DNA of 64,000 bases from Cystobacter fuscus (GCF_002305875.1 NZ_CP022098.1:124001-188000), one strand, 5' to 3'. Positions 26,693 through 35,442 are shown, counted from the stretch's first letter. Numbers and translations: made by a program. The notes: generated from the letters alone by a model not told the origin.

Positions 26693-27883
26693 TCAGGTCT
26701 TGGGCGTCTCGCGCGTGGTGCGCACCCACTCGCCCTTCTTCTCCTCGGGGCGGGTCGTCAGCAGCCACAGCTTCCAGCCCACGTAGAAGGGCGCCCGCGC
26801 GAGCGCCAGCAGGCCGCGCGCGCCCATGCCGGACACCCACCAGCCGCGCATGACGTAGAGCACCAGGCTCACCGCCGCGAAGGCCGCCGCCCACACGGAC
26901 CAGGCCAGGTGCCCCTGCACGAGCGACAGCGCCACCGAGGCCCCCGTGAGCGCGAGCGCCCCCAGCACCACCCACGTGAGCGGCAGCACGAGCAGGTCCA
27001 TCGCCAGGTCCACGAGGACGCGGTCGCGCTTGCCGAGCCCCTCGGCGAGCAGCGGCAGTCCATACTGGCGCATCATCGCCATGCGGCCGCCTTCCCACCG
27101 GCGGCGCTGCGAGCGCGACGCCTTCTCCCCGGACACCATCTCCCCGAGCGCCTCGGCCTCCCATGCGTAGTGCACGCGCTCGCCCGCCTGGCCCAGGCGG
27201 ATGCCGTACTCCAGGTCCTCCACGATGGAGAACGCCTCGTGGGGCACCCGGCGGATGATGGCGTGGGTGAAGCACATGCCGTTGCCGCGCAGGCCGCACG
27301 ACACGCCCAGGCGCTCGCGGCCCAGCGAGCGCACCTTGTGGAAGAGCGCCATGGACACGGCCATGAGCTGCGTGCGCCACGAGGCCTCCGGGTTGAGCAC
27401 GCCGTAGTGCGCCTGCACCGCGTGCGCTCCCGCTTCCAGCCGCAGCGCGAAGGCGTGCAGCAGGTTGGGCGTCACCTCCGTGTCCGCGTCCACCACCACC
27501 ACCGCGTCGGCGAAGCCCTCTTCGAGGCTCTTGTCGAAGGCGAGCTGCAGGGCATAGCCCTTGCCGCGCAGCTCCTGGTTGTGCCGCACGAGCACCGTGG
27601 CGCCGGCCTCCCGCGCGCGCTCGGCCGTGGCGTCCGTGCAGTTGTCCGCCACCACGAGGATGCGCCGGAGCTGCTCCGGCCAGTCCAGCCGCGACAGGTT
27701 GGCCACCGTGCGCGCGATGCCCGCCTCCTCGTTGTGGGCGGGGATGATGATGTCGAACTTGAGCCGCGGGGCCATCCGGGGCGGCGCTGGTTTCTGCCCG
27801 GACAACAGCGTGAGCAGCAACAGGTACCCCGCGGCGGCGAGGACCGGCAGGGCCAGGACGAGGAGCGTCAGATCGAGCAACAT
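26693..27883 (-). CDS. membrane-associated GT2 glycosyltransferase (EpsU-like)
   Basis: This is a 396-aa enzyme with one N-terminal membrane helix and three to four near the C-terminus. The GT-A domain shows FDIIIPAHNEEAGIARTV, ADNCTDATA, the metal-binding VVDADTEV, EDLEYGIRL and an RRRWEGG motif, the Q/RxxRW arrangement of processive-like GT2 enzymes. It should add a sugar to the lipid-linked EPS unit. It lies between epsV and wzy with gaps of 44 and 10 nt. In M. xanthus, epsU is the GT gene next to epsV, which is why that name is suggested; orthology to EpsH cannot be excluded. Confidence 0.85.
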   Translation of the reverse strand: MLLDLTLLVLALPVLAAAGYLLLLTLLSGQKPAPPRMAPRLKFDIIIPAHNEEAGIARTVANLSRLDWPEQLRRILVVADNCTDATAERAREAGATVLVRHNQELRGKGYALQLAFDKSLEEGFADAVVVVDADTEVTPNLLHAFALRLEAGAHAVQAHYGVLNPEASWRTQLMAVSMALFHKVRSLGRERLGVSCGLRGNGMCFTHAIIRRVPHEAFSIVEDLEYGIRLGQAGERVHYAWEAEALGEMVSGEKASRSQRRRWEGGRMAMMRQYGLPLLAEGLGKRDRVLVDLAMDLLVLPLTWVVLGALALTGASVALSLVQGHLAWSVWAAAFAAVSLVLYVMRGWWVSGMGARGLLALARAPFYVGWKLWLLTTRPEEKKGEWVRTTRETPKT

Positions 27884-27927
27884 CACGGGGCGGGGAACTC
27901 CAAAGAGGGCACGGGCGAGGCGCCGCG

Positions 27928-29436
27928 CTAGCGGGACTGACTCTCCAGGGGAAGGGTTTCCATCTCCGCCAGCACGGGCAGACCCAGCCCACGCTTGACC
28001 TGCCAGGACTGCAACAGCCGGCCGCTGAGCACGTCGCGGGCGATCGCCGCGAACACGCCCAGCATGAGCCCCGCGAGGATTCCACCCAGGGCGATCACCT
28101 TGGCGTTGGGCTTGATGGGGCTTCTGGGGAACTCGGCCGGGGTGAGCACGGTGTAGCGGTACTTGAAGTTCGCCCGGGCGATGTCGCGCTCGAGCCGGGC
28201 CGCGTCGATGCGCTTGCGCACCTGCTGCAGCGTGATGGTGCGCGCCTGCACGTCGTCCATCGCCGTGCGCACCTTGGGATTCTCCAGCATGCCCGGCAGG
28301 ATGCCCATGAGCACCCGCTCCAGGCCGTACGGATCCGGCATGGGCTCGTCGGGGAAGGGCACCGAGCCGCCTCCCATGCGCGCGTACTCGCGCGCCATCT
28401 GATCCTCCTCGTTCTGCAGCACGTGCACCTGGGGCGAGCCGTTGGCCGCCAGCGCCGCCACGCTCTGCTCCAGCTCGATGATGGACGGGTGGTTCTCCCC
28501 GTACAGCCGGCTGTTGGCCTTCATCTGCGCGCGCATCTCCTCCAGGCGCCGGTTGTGCTTCTCCTCGGCGTCGGAGATGGCGCGCCGCTTGGCGCGGATG
28601 AGGAAGCGCATCTCCGCCATGCGCTCGTTCGTGTTGAAGCCTCCCACGCGCGGGTCTCCCACCGCGCGCCGGCGTTCGATCATGATCTGCGCGAAGATCT
28701 TGTCGAACTCGAGCACGGAGGTCTTGTAGTTCTCCAGCGCCGTCTTCTCGTAGCCCTCGAGGATCTCCAGCGCCTCGTCGATGGCGGCCATGTCCTCGCG
28801 CTGGCGCGACTCGAGGAAGTTCTTCTGCGCGGCGTCGGCGAGCTCGTAGGCGAGCTGGGGATCCGGCCACGTCACCGACAGGCTCACCCGGCCATCGTCC
28901 GTGTTCACGCTCAGCTGCTTCTCCAGCATGCCCACCATGGCGTCCAGCTTGATGTCCTCGGTGGGACGGCCGGAGAGCAGGTGCACCAGCGTGTCCTTGA
29001 GGCGCAAGAGCGGGGCGCGCGTGGCCTCCCAGCGGTCCAGCAGGTTCACCCGCTTGATGAGCGACACGATGTTCTCGCGCTTCATCACCGCGCGCGCCGT
29101 CGAGCGCGTCACCGAGTCGATTTCCCCCGGCGGTCGCACCGGGCTGGGGGCCTCGGGCTCCAGGGCGGCGATGCGCTCGGGGTTGACCAGCGCGGCGATG
29201 GTGGCGGTGCGCTTGGTCAGGAGGATGGACTCCGAGTAGAACGTTCGCGGCAGGAACTTGGCGAGCGCCAGTCCCAGCGCCGCCGTCACCACGAAGGTTC
29301 CCAGCGCCAGCAGCTTGTGGCGCAGCACGGCGTTCTTCACGTACCCGAAGTAGTCGTGCATCGCCTCCCAGTCGAAGAGCTGCGACTGGGCGCGCTCCTG
29401 CTCGGGGTGCTCTTCGTTCGAGGGCATATCGCTCAT
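27928..29436 (-). CDS. epsV: Wzz/GNVR polysaccharide co-polymerase without kinase domain, EpsV-like
   Basis: The 502-aa inner-membrane protein has transmembrane helices at about 41-59 and 455-475 enclosing a large, mainly coiled-coil periplasmic domain. The proline-rich stretch TPAEFPRSPIKPNAK just before the second helix is the PCP signature. The cytoplasmic tail is only about 25 residues (VKRGLGLPVLAEMETLP) and carries no tyrosine kinase module, unlike Wzc. It would set EPS chain length and link the Wzy polymerase to export. It overlaps the upstream response regulator by 4 nt. Confidence 0.88.
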   Translation of the reverse strand: MSDMPSNEEHPEQERAQSQLFDWEAMHDYFGYVKNAVLRHKLLALGTFVVTAALGLALAKFLPRTFYSESILLTKRTATIAALVNPERIAALEPEAPSPVRPPGEIDSVTRSTARAVMKRENIVSLIKRVNLLDRWEATRAPLLRLKDTLVHLLSGRPTEDIKLDAMVGMLEKQLSVNTDDGRVSLSVTWPDPQLAYELADAAQKNFLESRQREDMAAIDEALEILEGYEKTALENYKTSVLEFDKIFAQIMIERRRAVGDPRVGGFNTNERMAEMRFLIRAKRRAISDAEEKHNRRLEEMRAQMKANSRLYGENHPSIIELEQSVAALAANGSPQVHVLQNEEDQMAREYARMGGGSVPFPDEPMPDPYGLERVLMGILPGMLENPKVRTAMDDVQARTITLQQVRKRIDAARLERDIARANFKYRYTVLTPAEFPRSPIKPNAKVIALGGILAGLMLGVFAAIARDVLSGRLLQSWQVKRGLGLPVLAEMETLPLESQSR

Positions 29437-29831
29437 GCCTCCCTGCGAGGACGGGCCGACAGCACCCGCTCCAACTGGTGACGGAACTCCTCGGGCGTGA
29501 AGGGCTTGATGAGGTAGCCGCTCACCCCCGCCTCCTCCGCCTGGGCCCGATCCATCGTCTGCGTGCGCGCGGAGATCATCAACACCGGGATGTCCTGGAG
29601 CACCGGCGTGGAGCGGATGAACTCGCACACCTCGTAACCCGAGATATCCGGCAGCGTCAGGTCCAGGCACACCAGCATCGGGCGGTGCTCGGCGAGGAAC
29701 TCCAGGGCGGCCTGTCCGCTGCCCGCCTCCAGCACCCGTGAGAAGCCCATCGACTGGAGCAGATCGCTCACCATCCGGCGGAACATGGGTGAGTCCTCGA
29801 CGACGAGAACTGCTCCTTGCTGCTGCTCCAT
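29433..29831 (-). CDS. epsW: single-domain response regulator, EpsW-like
   Basis: This is a 132-aa receiver domain alone. The acidic pair VVEDSPMF, the phospho-acceptor Asp in LVCLDLTLPD (about 57), the Ser/Thr of MISART and the Lys of LIKPFTPEEF are all present. There is no output domain, so it should act through protein contacts. Its place between epsX and epsV, with a 4-nt overlap to epsV, implies that it tunes EPS synthesis or export. No histidine kinase is encoded nearby, so the phosphodonor must be elsewhere. M. xanthus EpsW has the same size and position. Confidence 0.85.
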   Translation of the reverse strand: MEQQQGAVLVVEDSPMFRRMVSDLLQSMGFSRVLEAGSGQAALEFLAEHRPMLVCLDLTLPDISGYEVCEFIRSTPVLQDIPVLMISARTQTMDRAQAEEAGVSGYLIKPFTPEEFRHQLERVLSARPRREA

Positions 29832-29850
29832 ACGCGTCTCTCTGGCCTTT

Positions 29851-30024
29851 TCAGCCTTCCATCGACATCCAGACGACCAGGACGACGAAGATGTAGAAGA
29901 AGTTGTACGCCACGAACATCGCCACCGCGCGTTTTACGCCGCGCGCCGCGTTGGGCTCCCGCGCCGCCAGACTCGGTAGGACGAGCAGTGCGTACAACAC
30001 GGACATCAACAAGAACTTCTTCAT
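29851..30024 (-). CDS. 57-aa membrane protein within the eps operon
   Basis: This small gene reads MKKFLLMSVLYALLVLPSLA, then a short polar segment (AREPNAARGVKRAV). A second hydrophobic segment, MFVAYNFFYIFVVLVVW, leads to MSMEG and a TGA stop. The first segment looks like a signal peptide or signal anchor and the second like a true membrane helix rich in Phe/Tyr. It lies 12 nt after epsX and 19 nt before epsW in the same direction, and its frame is free of stops. M. xanthus has one small gene in the same place between epsX and epsW, which supports reality. I do not know its function; an inner-membrane accessory of EpsV or Wzx is plausible. Confidence 0.72.
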   Translation of the reverse strand: MKKFLLMSVLYALLVLPSLAAREPNAARGVKRAVAMFVAYNFFYIFVVLVVWMSMEG

Positions 30025-30036
30025 GGCCTGATGATC

Positions 30037-31281
30037 TCAAAGCCTACCACGGTCATAGCGCACGACCAATCCAACGCTCGTGAACCACTGGACAACCGGT
30101 GTGAACAACCCGGTATCGGGCTGGAACGACAGGACGGCATGGTGTCGCCAGCTGAATTGTCCCTTCGCTTGGATGAAGAGGTAGCGGGTGAGCGGCAGAG
30201 GCAGCAGCGCCTCCATTTCCGCCCGCACTTCCTGATCGTTCCGGTGCAGCCCAGAGGTAAGTGGATGGGCATAGCGGATGCCACCGGTCACCTTGGCATC
30301 CCGCCGGCCCTCCCATTTCAGATCCACGCCCAGCTCACCCCGCGGTACGAGTTGGGTAGTCAGCGGATCCATATACGGCAGGTACCGGGCGCGCAGCCGG
30401 GCCGCCACGGGCCAGTGATGGCCCAGGGGCACGGGGGCCTCGAGGGTGGTCTCCAGGGTGGGCATGGTCACGTTGTACGGTTCCACCTCCGCCCGACGTG
30501 AGTACACCCGGCCCAGCGCGATGCCCGGCGCGAAGCTCACATCCACCAGCGGGCTGAAGGCGTGTTTGATTCCCGGCGCCACCTGGAGGACGGAGTCCCG
30601 GTTGGCGGTGGAAAAGGACACATCCTGGCCGAGCACCAGCAGGGTGAGGTAGTCGCGGCGGGTGGCGCCGTAGTTGGCCTCCAGGCGCAGCTGGGGCAGG
30701 CGCTGCTGGGGATAGGCGGCCTCGCCGCGCTTGAGCGGACGCACCGGGTAATCCAACAAGCCGTTGACGATCCACCCGAGGGTGCCCGCCACCATCAGGC
30801 GCTTGACGCCGAACGAGCCCTGAAAGCCCGCCAGGGTCTCCGTGTAGACGTAGGAACTGCTCAGGAGGAATCCCGCGGACTCGCCGCGACCGACTGGCAG
30901 ATCGCTGCCCCCGGCGCCCCGGAAGTCGCTGAGCGGGAAGGTGCCGAAGGTGGTGGTGTGGACGGCCACCAGCGAGAAGTCGCGGCGCAGCTTGTATTCC
31001 ACCCACGCATAGGCCGACAGCAGGAACTCGAAGGTGGGGCGCAGGGGCACCTGGCGCAGGAAGAACTGCGGCTCGGCGACGAACTTCACCTCCAGCCGGT
31101 TGGTGTACAGCACGCTGTCCAGGCGCGGGGCGAGCAGCAGGTCCGACACCACCTCGCTGCTGGCCTGTTCGGTCAGCAGCTTCGTGCGGACGACGGAGTT
31201 CAGACTCACCTGGGTCTTGTATTTGACGGCCGGAACGGAGGCCACCAACAGCCAGCCGAGCGCCAGGGCGGGCAGCGCCAT
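30037..31281 (-). CDS. epsX: outer-membrane beta-barrel of EPS export, EpsX-like
   Basis: The 414-aa protein has a signal peptide (LPALALGWLLVASVPA) and then alternating amphipathic strands throughout. Many strands end in aromatic residues, and the C-terminal strand is VGLVVRYDRGRL. The pattern and length allow about 18 strands. In M. xanthus, EpsX is an outer-membrane barrel that works with the short OPX protein EpsY to carry EPS across the outer membrane. The gene directly follows epsY with a 4-nt gap, which supports the same two-part export. Barrel topology is inferred from sequence pattern. Confidence 0.8.
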   Translation of the reverse strand: MALPALALGWLLVASVPAVKYKTQVSLNSVVRTKLLTEQASSEVVSDLLLAPRLDSVLYTNRLEVKFVAEPQFFLRQVPLRPTFEFLLSAYAWVEYKLRRDFSLVAVHTTTFGTFPLSDFRGAGGSDLPVGRGESAGFLLSSSYVYTETLAGFQGSFGVKRLMVAGTLGWIVNGLLDYPVRPLKRGEAAYPQQRLPQLRLEANYGATRRDYLTLLVLGQDVSFSTANRDSVLQVAPGIKHAFSPLVDVSFAPGIALGRVYSRRAEVEPYNVTMPTLETTLEAPVPLGHHWPVAARLRARYLPYMDPLTTQLVPRGELGVDLKWEGRRDAKVTGGIRYAHPLTSGLHRNDQEVRAEMEALLPLPLTRYLFIQAKGQFSWRHHAVLSFQPDTGLFTPVVQWFTSVGLVVRYDRGRL

Positions 31282-31285
31282 GCGT

Positions 31286-31921
31286 CTACTCCACCACCAC
31301 CACGTCGCCCGTCTTCAGGCGGAAGGTGGCGGCACCGCCCTCGTTGCGGCTGAGGTTCTCCCAGGTGAAGCGGATGCGCACCGGCTCCTGGTAGCCGGAC
31401 TCGCGGCGCAGCACGTAGATGGCGTCCTCGCGCGCGTAGTCGGTGAAGCCGCCAGCCTCGGAGATGGCCTGCAAGAGCCCCGCGCCCCACTCGAGCTTCT
31501 TCTGGCCCGCGTTGCGCACCTCGCCCAGCACCGACACCCGGATGAGCTGCGCCTCCTGCACCATGACGGTGACGACGGGGTTGGCCACCAGCTCCTTGAG
31601 CTTCTGCTCCACCGCGCGCGCGAGCGCCGCGGGCGTCTGCCCGGCGGCATCCACGTCGTTGATGAGCGGCAGGCTGATGCGGCCGTCGTCGCGCACGCGC
31701 GGCCGGCTGGAGATGCGATCCTGGTTCCACACGTTGACGTCGAGCAGGTCCCCGTTGCGGATGAGGTAGCTGTCGTCCTGCTGCGACGGCGGGGGCTCGC
31801 GGTAGTCATCCACCCAGACGAAGCGGCCGGGGTGGTAGCAGGCCGAGACGAACAGCAGCGCGGCCAGGGCGGCCAGACGCGGGAGGCGGGAACGGGCGGG
31901 ACTGGGCGGAAGGGTCTTCAT
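31286..31921 (-). CDS. epsY: short polysaccharide export (OPX/Wza-like) lipoprotein, EpsY-like
   Basis: This 211-aa lipoprotein has its lipobox Cys at 28 (LLFVSAC). It has a PES domain (about 50-130: YLIRNGDLLDVNVWNQDRIS, then RISLPLINDVDAAGQTP) and one SLBB domain (about 135-208: IRVSVLGEVRNAGQKKLEWG). It ends right after the SLBB, so it lacks the C-terminal amphipathic helix with which Wza forms its own outer-membrane pore. It should be a periplasmic part of the export channel that needs a separate barrel, here the next gene. Its start overlaps the wzx stop by 4 nt. Confidence 0.9.
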   Translation of the reverse strand: MKTLPPSPARSRLPRLAALAALLFVSACYHPGRFVWVDDYREPPPSQQDDSYLIRNGDLLDVNVWNQDRISSRPRVRDDGRISLPLINDVDAAGQTPAALARAVEQKLKELVANPVVTVMVQEAQLIRVSVLGEVRNAGQKKLEWGAGLLQAISEAGGFTDYAREDAIYVLRRESGYQEPVRIRFTWENLSRNEGGAATFRLKTGDVVVVE

Positions 31922-33489
31922 GCGACGCGCTCCTCCGGGAGGGGGGACTGCGCGGTGGGGGCGGACTCGCGGTGAGCCTTCACCCGGCGCACCAGCGCGA
32001 GCACCTCGTCCCGGCGCACCGCGCCGGTGACGAGGACGAGGGACACATAGATGGCGCCATCCACCACCAGCCGGGCGAGCCCGCGCGCCAGGTCGCGCGC
32101 GTCCAGCCCCACGCGGCCCAGCAGCAGATGGACGGCGGTGACGGCGGCGCACACCCCGAGCGTCTTGCCCAGCACGCCAAGCCCCCGGGCGTCGAAGGCG
32201 CGCGAGCCGATGGCGCTCACGAGGATGATCGTGACGACGACCTCGCAGAAGGCGAGCGACAGGGCGGTGGCGCTCGCGCCGCCCGCGGGCCCGAGCCGCT
32301 CGAGCAGCAGGGGGACGAGCAGCAGGTTGAGGGCGGGGTTCATCAGCGCGGCGAGGATGGAGGTGCGGGTGACCGTCCAGGTGCGGCCCGCGGCCATGAG
32401 CCAGCTTCCACACACCGTGGCCACGTAGGTGAGCACGAAGATGGGCGCGAGCAGCCGCAGCACCGGCGCGGCCGGCAGGTAGGCCTCGCCAATCATCAAC
32501 CGCACCCACGTCTCCGCGCCCAGCGCGAGCGCCAGCGTCACCGGCACGGACACCACGACGATGCCCTCCAGGCCCCGGCGCAGGATGCGGGTGGACTCCT
32601 CGGGCGAGCTCGCCGCCGCGCGCGACATCATCGGCAGGAGCACCCAGCCGAGGATGGGCGAGAGCAGCATCGTCATGCCGGCGATGCCCCACACGGCGCC
32701 GTAGTAGCCCACCTCCGTCTTGTTGGCCACGAGGCCCAGCAGGCTCACGTCCACGCGGCCATTGGTGGCCAGCGCCGCGTCGTTGAGGAAGAAGGGCAGG
32801 GCGGCCAGCAGCGCCGCCAGGGTGGAGCGCACGTCCAGCCGCAGCTTCAGCCCCGCGTGCGCGCGCGTGAGCTGGAAGAGGTAGACGGCCTTGAAGATTT
32901 CCGCGCCGATGAAGGGCGCGGCGAGCCAGGGCAGGGGCAGCCTCAAGAGCAGCACCAGCACCAGCCCGCCTCCCCAGATGCACTTCATGGCGACGTGCGC
33001 CACCGACAGCCCGTCCACCCGCTCGCGCGCGTGCAACACCGCGGCGAGGATGGCGTTGAGCCGGTAGAAGAACTGGTAGCCGCCGAGCAGCAGGGCCAGG
33101 CGCTGCACCTCGGGCGGCTCGCCGCTCGCGCGCATCACCCACCACATGGCCCCCGTCAGCCCCAGCGCGATCCCCACCTGCAAGAGCAGCGTGCCGCCGA
33201 AGAACTCACTGGCGTGCTCGGGCCGGACGGACACCTCCTTGCGGATGTAGACATCCAGCCCCAACGCGCTGAGCACGAAGAACGCCCCGGAGAAGCCGTC
33301 CGCCCAGTTGTAACGGCCAAAACCCTCGGGCCCCAGGTAGCGCGGCAACACCATGCGCATCACCAGCGCGATGCCATACGTCACCAGCAGCGAGCCGCCC
33401 AGCTTCAGGGCGTTGCGCAGGGAGGTATGGGCATCCACCTGGGGAGGGACGGGCTCGGCCCCGGTGGGTGCCGCGCTCGTGGGAGGCAT
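31918..33489 (-). CDS. wzxX: Wzx-type polysaccharide flippase
   Basis: The 523-aa MOP/MATE-superfamily protein has about 14 transmembrane helices. The N-terminal KLGGSLLVTYGIALVMRMVL followed by RYLGPEGFGRYNWADGF is typical of Wzx/RfbX proteins. It would flip the undecaprenyl-pyrophosphate-linked EPS repeat unit to the periplasmic face. It is the first gene of the tightly packed eps operon and overlaps epsY by 4 nt. A 220-bp gap separates it from epsZ upstream, so it may have its own promoter. Confidence 0.88.
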   Translation of the reverse strand: MPPTSAAPTGAEPVPPQVDAHTSLRNALKLGGSLLVTYGIALVMRMVLPRYLGPEGFGRYNWADGFSGAFFVLSALGLDVYIRKEVSVRPEHASEFFGGTLLLQVGIALGLTGAMWWVMRASGEPPEVQRLALLLGGYQFFYRLNAILAAVLHARERVDGLSVAHVAMKCIWGGGLVLVLLLRLPLPWLAAPFIGAEIFKAVYLFQLTRAHAGLKLRLDVRSTLAALLAALPFFLNDAALATNGRVDVSLLGLVANKTEVGYYGAVWGIAGMTMLLSPILGWVLLPMMSRAAASSPEESTRILRRGLEGIVVVSVPVTLALALGAETWVRLMIGEAYLPAAPVLRLLAPIFVLTYVATVCGSWLMAAGRTWTVTRTSILAALMNPALNLLLVPLLLERLGPAGGASATALSLAFCEVVVTIILVSAIGSRAFDARGLGVLGKTLGVCAAVTAVHLLLGRVGLDARDLARGLARLVVDGAIYVSLVLVTGAVRRDEVLALVRRVKAHRESAPTAQSPLPEERVA

Positions 33490-33709
33490 GTCGATGACGG
33501 ATTCCTCGATGAGAAAGTCCGTGCAGTGAACGACAGCAGTGCCCCCTCGTCAAACTAACGGCTACAGGTCTGTAGGGCCGGCGGGCGGGCCCGGGCTCGC
33601 TTCGACCGGGGCGGGTGGGCGGACTCGCCGCGCCCTGTTTCCCTCGGGAGCGCGCCTCTTTCCGGGCCGGGGGAGCGCGTGTCGAGGCTCCCTCGCGGCC
33701 TGGCGGACG

Positions 33710-35293
33710 CTAGCTCGCGCCGCTGCCGGTGATGACCACCGGCACCGTCTTGAGGATGAGGTTGATGTCGTTCTTGAGGCTCCAATGATCGATGTACTGC
33801 ATGTCCAGGTACATCCAGTTCTCGAAGGAGATCTGGTTGCGGCCGGACACCTGCCAGATGCAGGTGAGGCCCGGGCGCACCGACAGACGGCGGCGCTGCC
33901 AGGCGGCGTACTTGGCCACTTCCTTGGGGATGGGCGGACGCGGTCCCACCACGCTCATCTCGCCGCGCAGCACGTTGATGAGCTGTGGCAGCTCGTCGAT
34001 GGAGTACTTGCGGATGAAGCGGCCCACCGGGGTGATGCGCGGGTCGTTCTTCATCTTGAAGACGGGGCCCGTCTGCTCGTTGAGCGCCTCCAGCTTGGCC
34101 TTGAGCTCCTCGGCGTTGACCACCATGGAGCGGAACTTGAGCATCCCGAAGCTCCTGCCGTGCAGCCCCACGCGCTCCTGCTTGAAGAAGATGGGGCCGC
34201 GGCTGGTGAGCTTCACCGCCAGCGCCACCAGGATGAGCAGCGGCGAGAGCACCAGCAGCGCCGCCGCGGAGCTCACGATGTCGAACAGCCGCTTGAGCGC
34301 CATCTGGTGCGGCAGGAAGGCGTGGGTGACGAAGTGCAGGTAGCCGTCGGAGATGGCGTTGTCATCCACCGGCCGCGCCCGGTCGAAGCGCATCTGGTAG
34401 GCCGGCAGCGCGAACGGGATGCCGAACTTCTCACACACCTTCACCGCCGCCTGCATCTCCGTGTGGTTCTTCACGATGTTGCCGGAGATGTAGACCTCGT
34501 TCACCGGCACCGTGCTCAGCACGCCCTCCAGGTCCTTCGTCGTGCCCAGCACGGGCGCCGGAGTCTCCACCGACGACTCGCCGCTGAACTTCAGGTAGCC
34601 GACCACCTTGCGGCGGTGCTTGTGGCGGAGATCCTCTCCGGTGAGCCGACCCATGGCGCCCACGCCCAGGATGAGCACCTCGTCCAACGGATCCTCGCGC
34701 ACCGACAGCCGCCGGAAGACCAACAGGCGCAGCAGCGCCACCGAGGGCCACAAGAGCGGCGGAAACAGGCTGAGCGCGACGATCCACGACTCGGTGCCCA
34801 TCAGCAGCCGGGTGAGGAAGAGCACCACCGTGACGGCCAGCACCTGGATGGAGATGAGCGCGAGATCGTCCAGGCGCTCGCGTTCCGCGAAGCGCGCGTC
34901 ATACAGGCACAGCGCCGTGCCCACCACCAACCAGGAGACGACGCCCACGCCAATCAGTACCCACACGTCCGTGCGCTCCAGGCGCAGGTCATGCCCCATG
35001 AGCGTCGTGGCGGTGAGCAGCGCCGTCACCACGAGCACCACGTCCGTCACCATGTTCAGCTTGGCGGCGAAACCGGGGGCGAGGCGCGAGGGGGCAACGG
35101 TGGCCGGAGGCGGGGGCACCACCGAGAGCGGCACCGGAGCGTTGGGCGCGCTGCCCGACCCGGGCGCGAACGGATCCACCGCGGAAGCCATCACATTGGA
35201 ACGAGCGTCCGCTCCCGCGGGCTCGCCGGTGGTGTGTGGCTCGCTGGAGGGGGCTCCGACTGGTGAGGCGGGTCGCATTGCTGAGCCTGTCAT
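33710..35293 (-). CDS. epsZ: polyprenyl-phosphate hexose-1-phosphate transferase, EpsZ-like
   Basis: The product is about 527 aa. A disordered Pro-rich N-terminus (about 1-80) is followed by four transmembrane helices and a CoA-binding-like Rossmann segment (EVLILGVGAMGRLTGEDL). A fifth membrane segment precedes the catalytic bacterial sugar transferase domain (FKQERVGLHGRSFGMLKFRSMV, DELPQLINVLRGEMSVVGPRPP, RPGLTCIWQVSGRN). This is the WbaP/WcaJ-type layout. It transfers a hexose-1-phosphate to undecaprenyl phosphate and so starts EPS synthesis. ATG 35293 and ATG 35278 are both possible; neither has a strong ribosome binding site. Confidence 0.88.
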   Translation of the reverse strand: MTGSAMRPASPVGAPSSEPHTTGEPAGADARSNVMASAVDPFAPGSGSAPNAPVPLSVVPPPPATVAPSRLAPGFAAKLNMVTDVVLVVTALLTATTLMGHDLRLERTDVWVLIGVGVVSWLVVGTALCLYDARFAERERLDDLALISIQVLAVTVVLFLTRLLMGTESWIVALSLFPPLLWPSVALLRLLVFRRLSVREDPLDEVLILGVGAMGRLTGEDLRHKHRRKVVGYLKFSGESSVETPAPVLGTTKDLEGVLSTVPVNEVYISGNIVKNHTEMQAAVKVCEKFGIPFALPAYQMRFDRARPVDDNAISDGYLHFVTHAFLPHQMALKRLFDIVSSAAALLVLSPLLILVALAVKLTSRGPIFFKQERVGLHGRSFGMLKFRSMVVNAEELKAKLEALNEQTGPVFKMKNDPRITPVGRFIRKYSIDELPQLINVLRGEMSVVGPRPPIPKEVAKYAAWQRRRLSVRPGLTCIWQVSGRNQISFENWMYLDMQYIDHWSLKNDINLILKTVPVVITGSGAS

Positions 35294-35362
35294 GAATTGG
35301 GATCGAGGCGGCCTGATGATAGAGGATCGCACCGTCCGCCAGAAGCGGGGATCACCCCGTCT

Positions 35363-35442
35363 GTTCAGATACGGCGGGCTCCAAGATTTCTTCTGTCGAC
35401 AGGGTAAGAGGTCGGGCGGAAAGTCGTCAACTCTATCTGAAC
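35363..35442 (-). promoter_or_regulatory. candidate epsZ promoter flanked by a 9-bp inverted repeat
   Basis: Read on the minus strand, TTGACG (35430-35425) is followed after 17 nt by TTACCC (35407-35402), a good -35 with a weak -10. A start near 35395 would leave a leader of about 100 nt. Perfect inverted arms GTTCAGATA (35363-35371) and TATCTGAAC (35434-35442) flank this element, with centres about 71 bp apart. The arrangement would suit a repressor or a looping regulator. No binding protein is known from the sequence. Confidence 0.35.

Noticed and set aside
35300-35345. Sigma-54-type promoter upstream of epsZ (TGGC...GC on the minus strand)
   Set aside because: The GG and GC elements are 8 nt apart instead of the required 10, so it does not fit the -24/-12 spacing.
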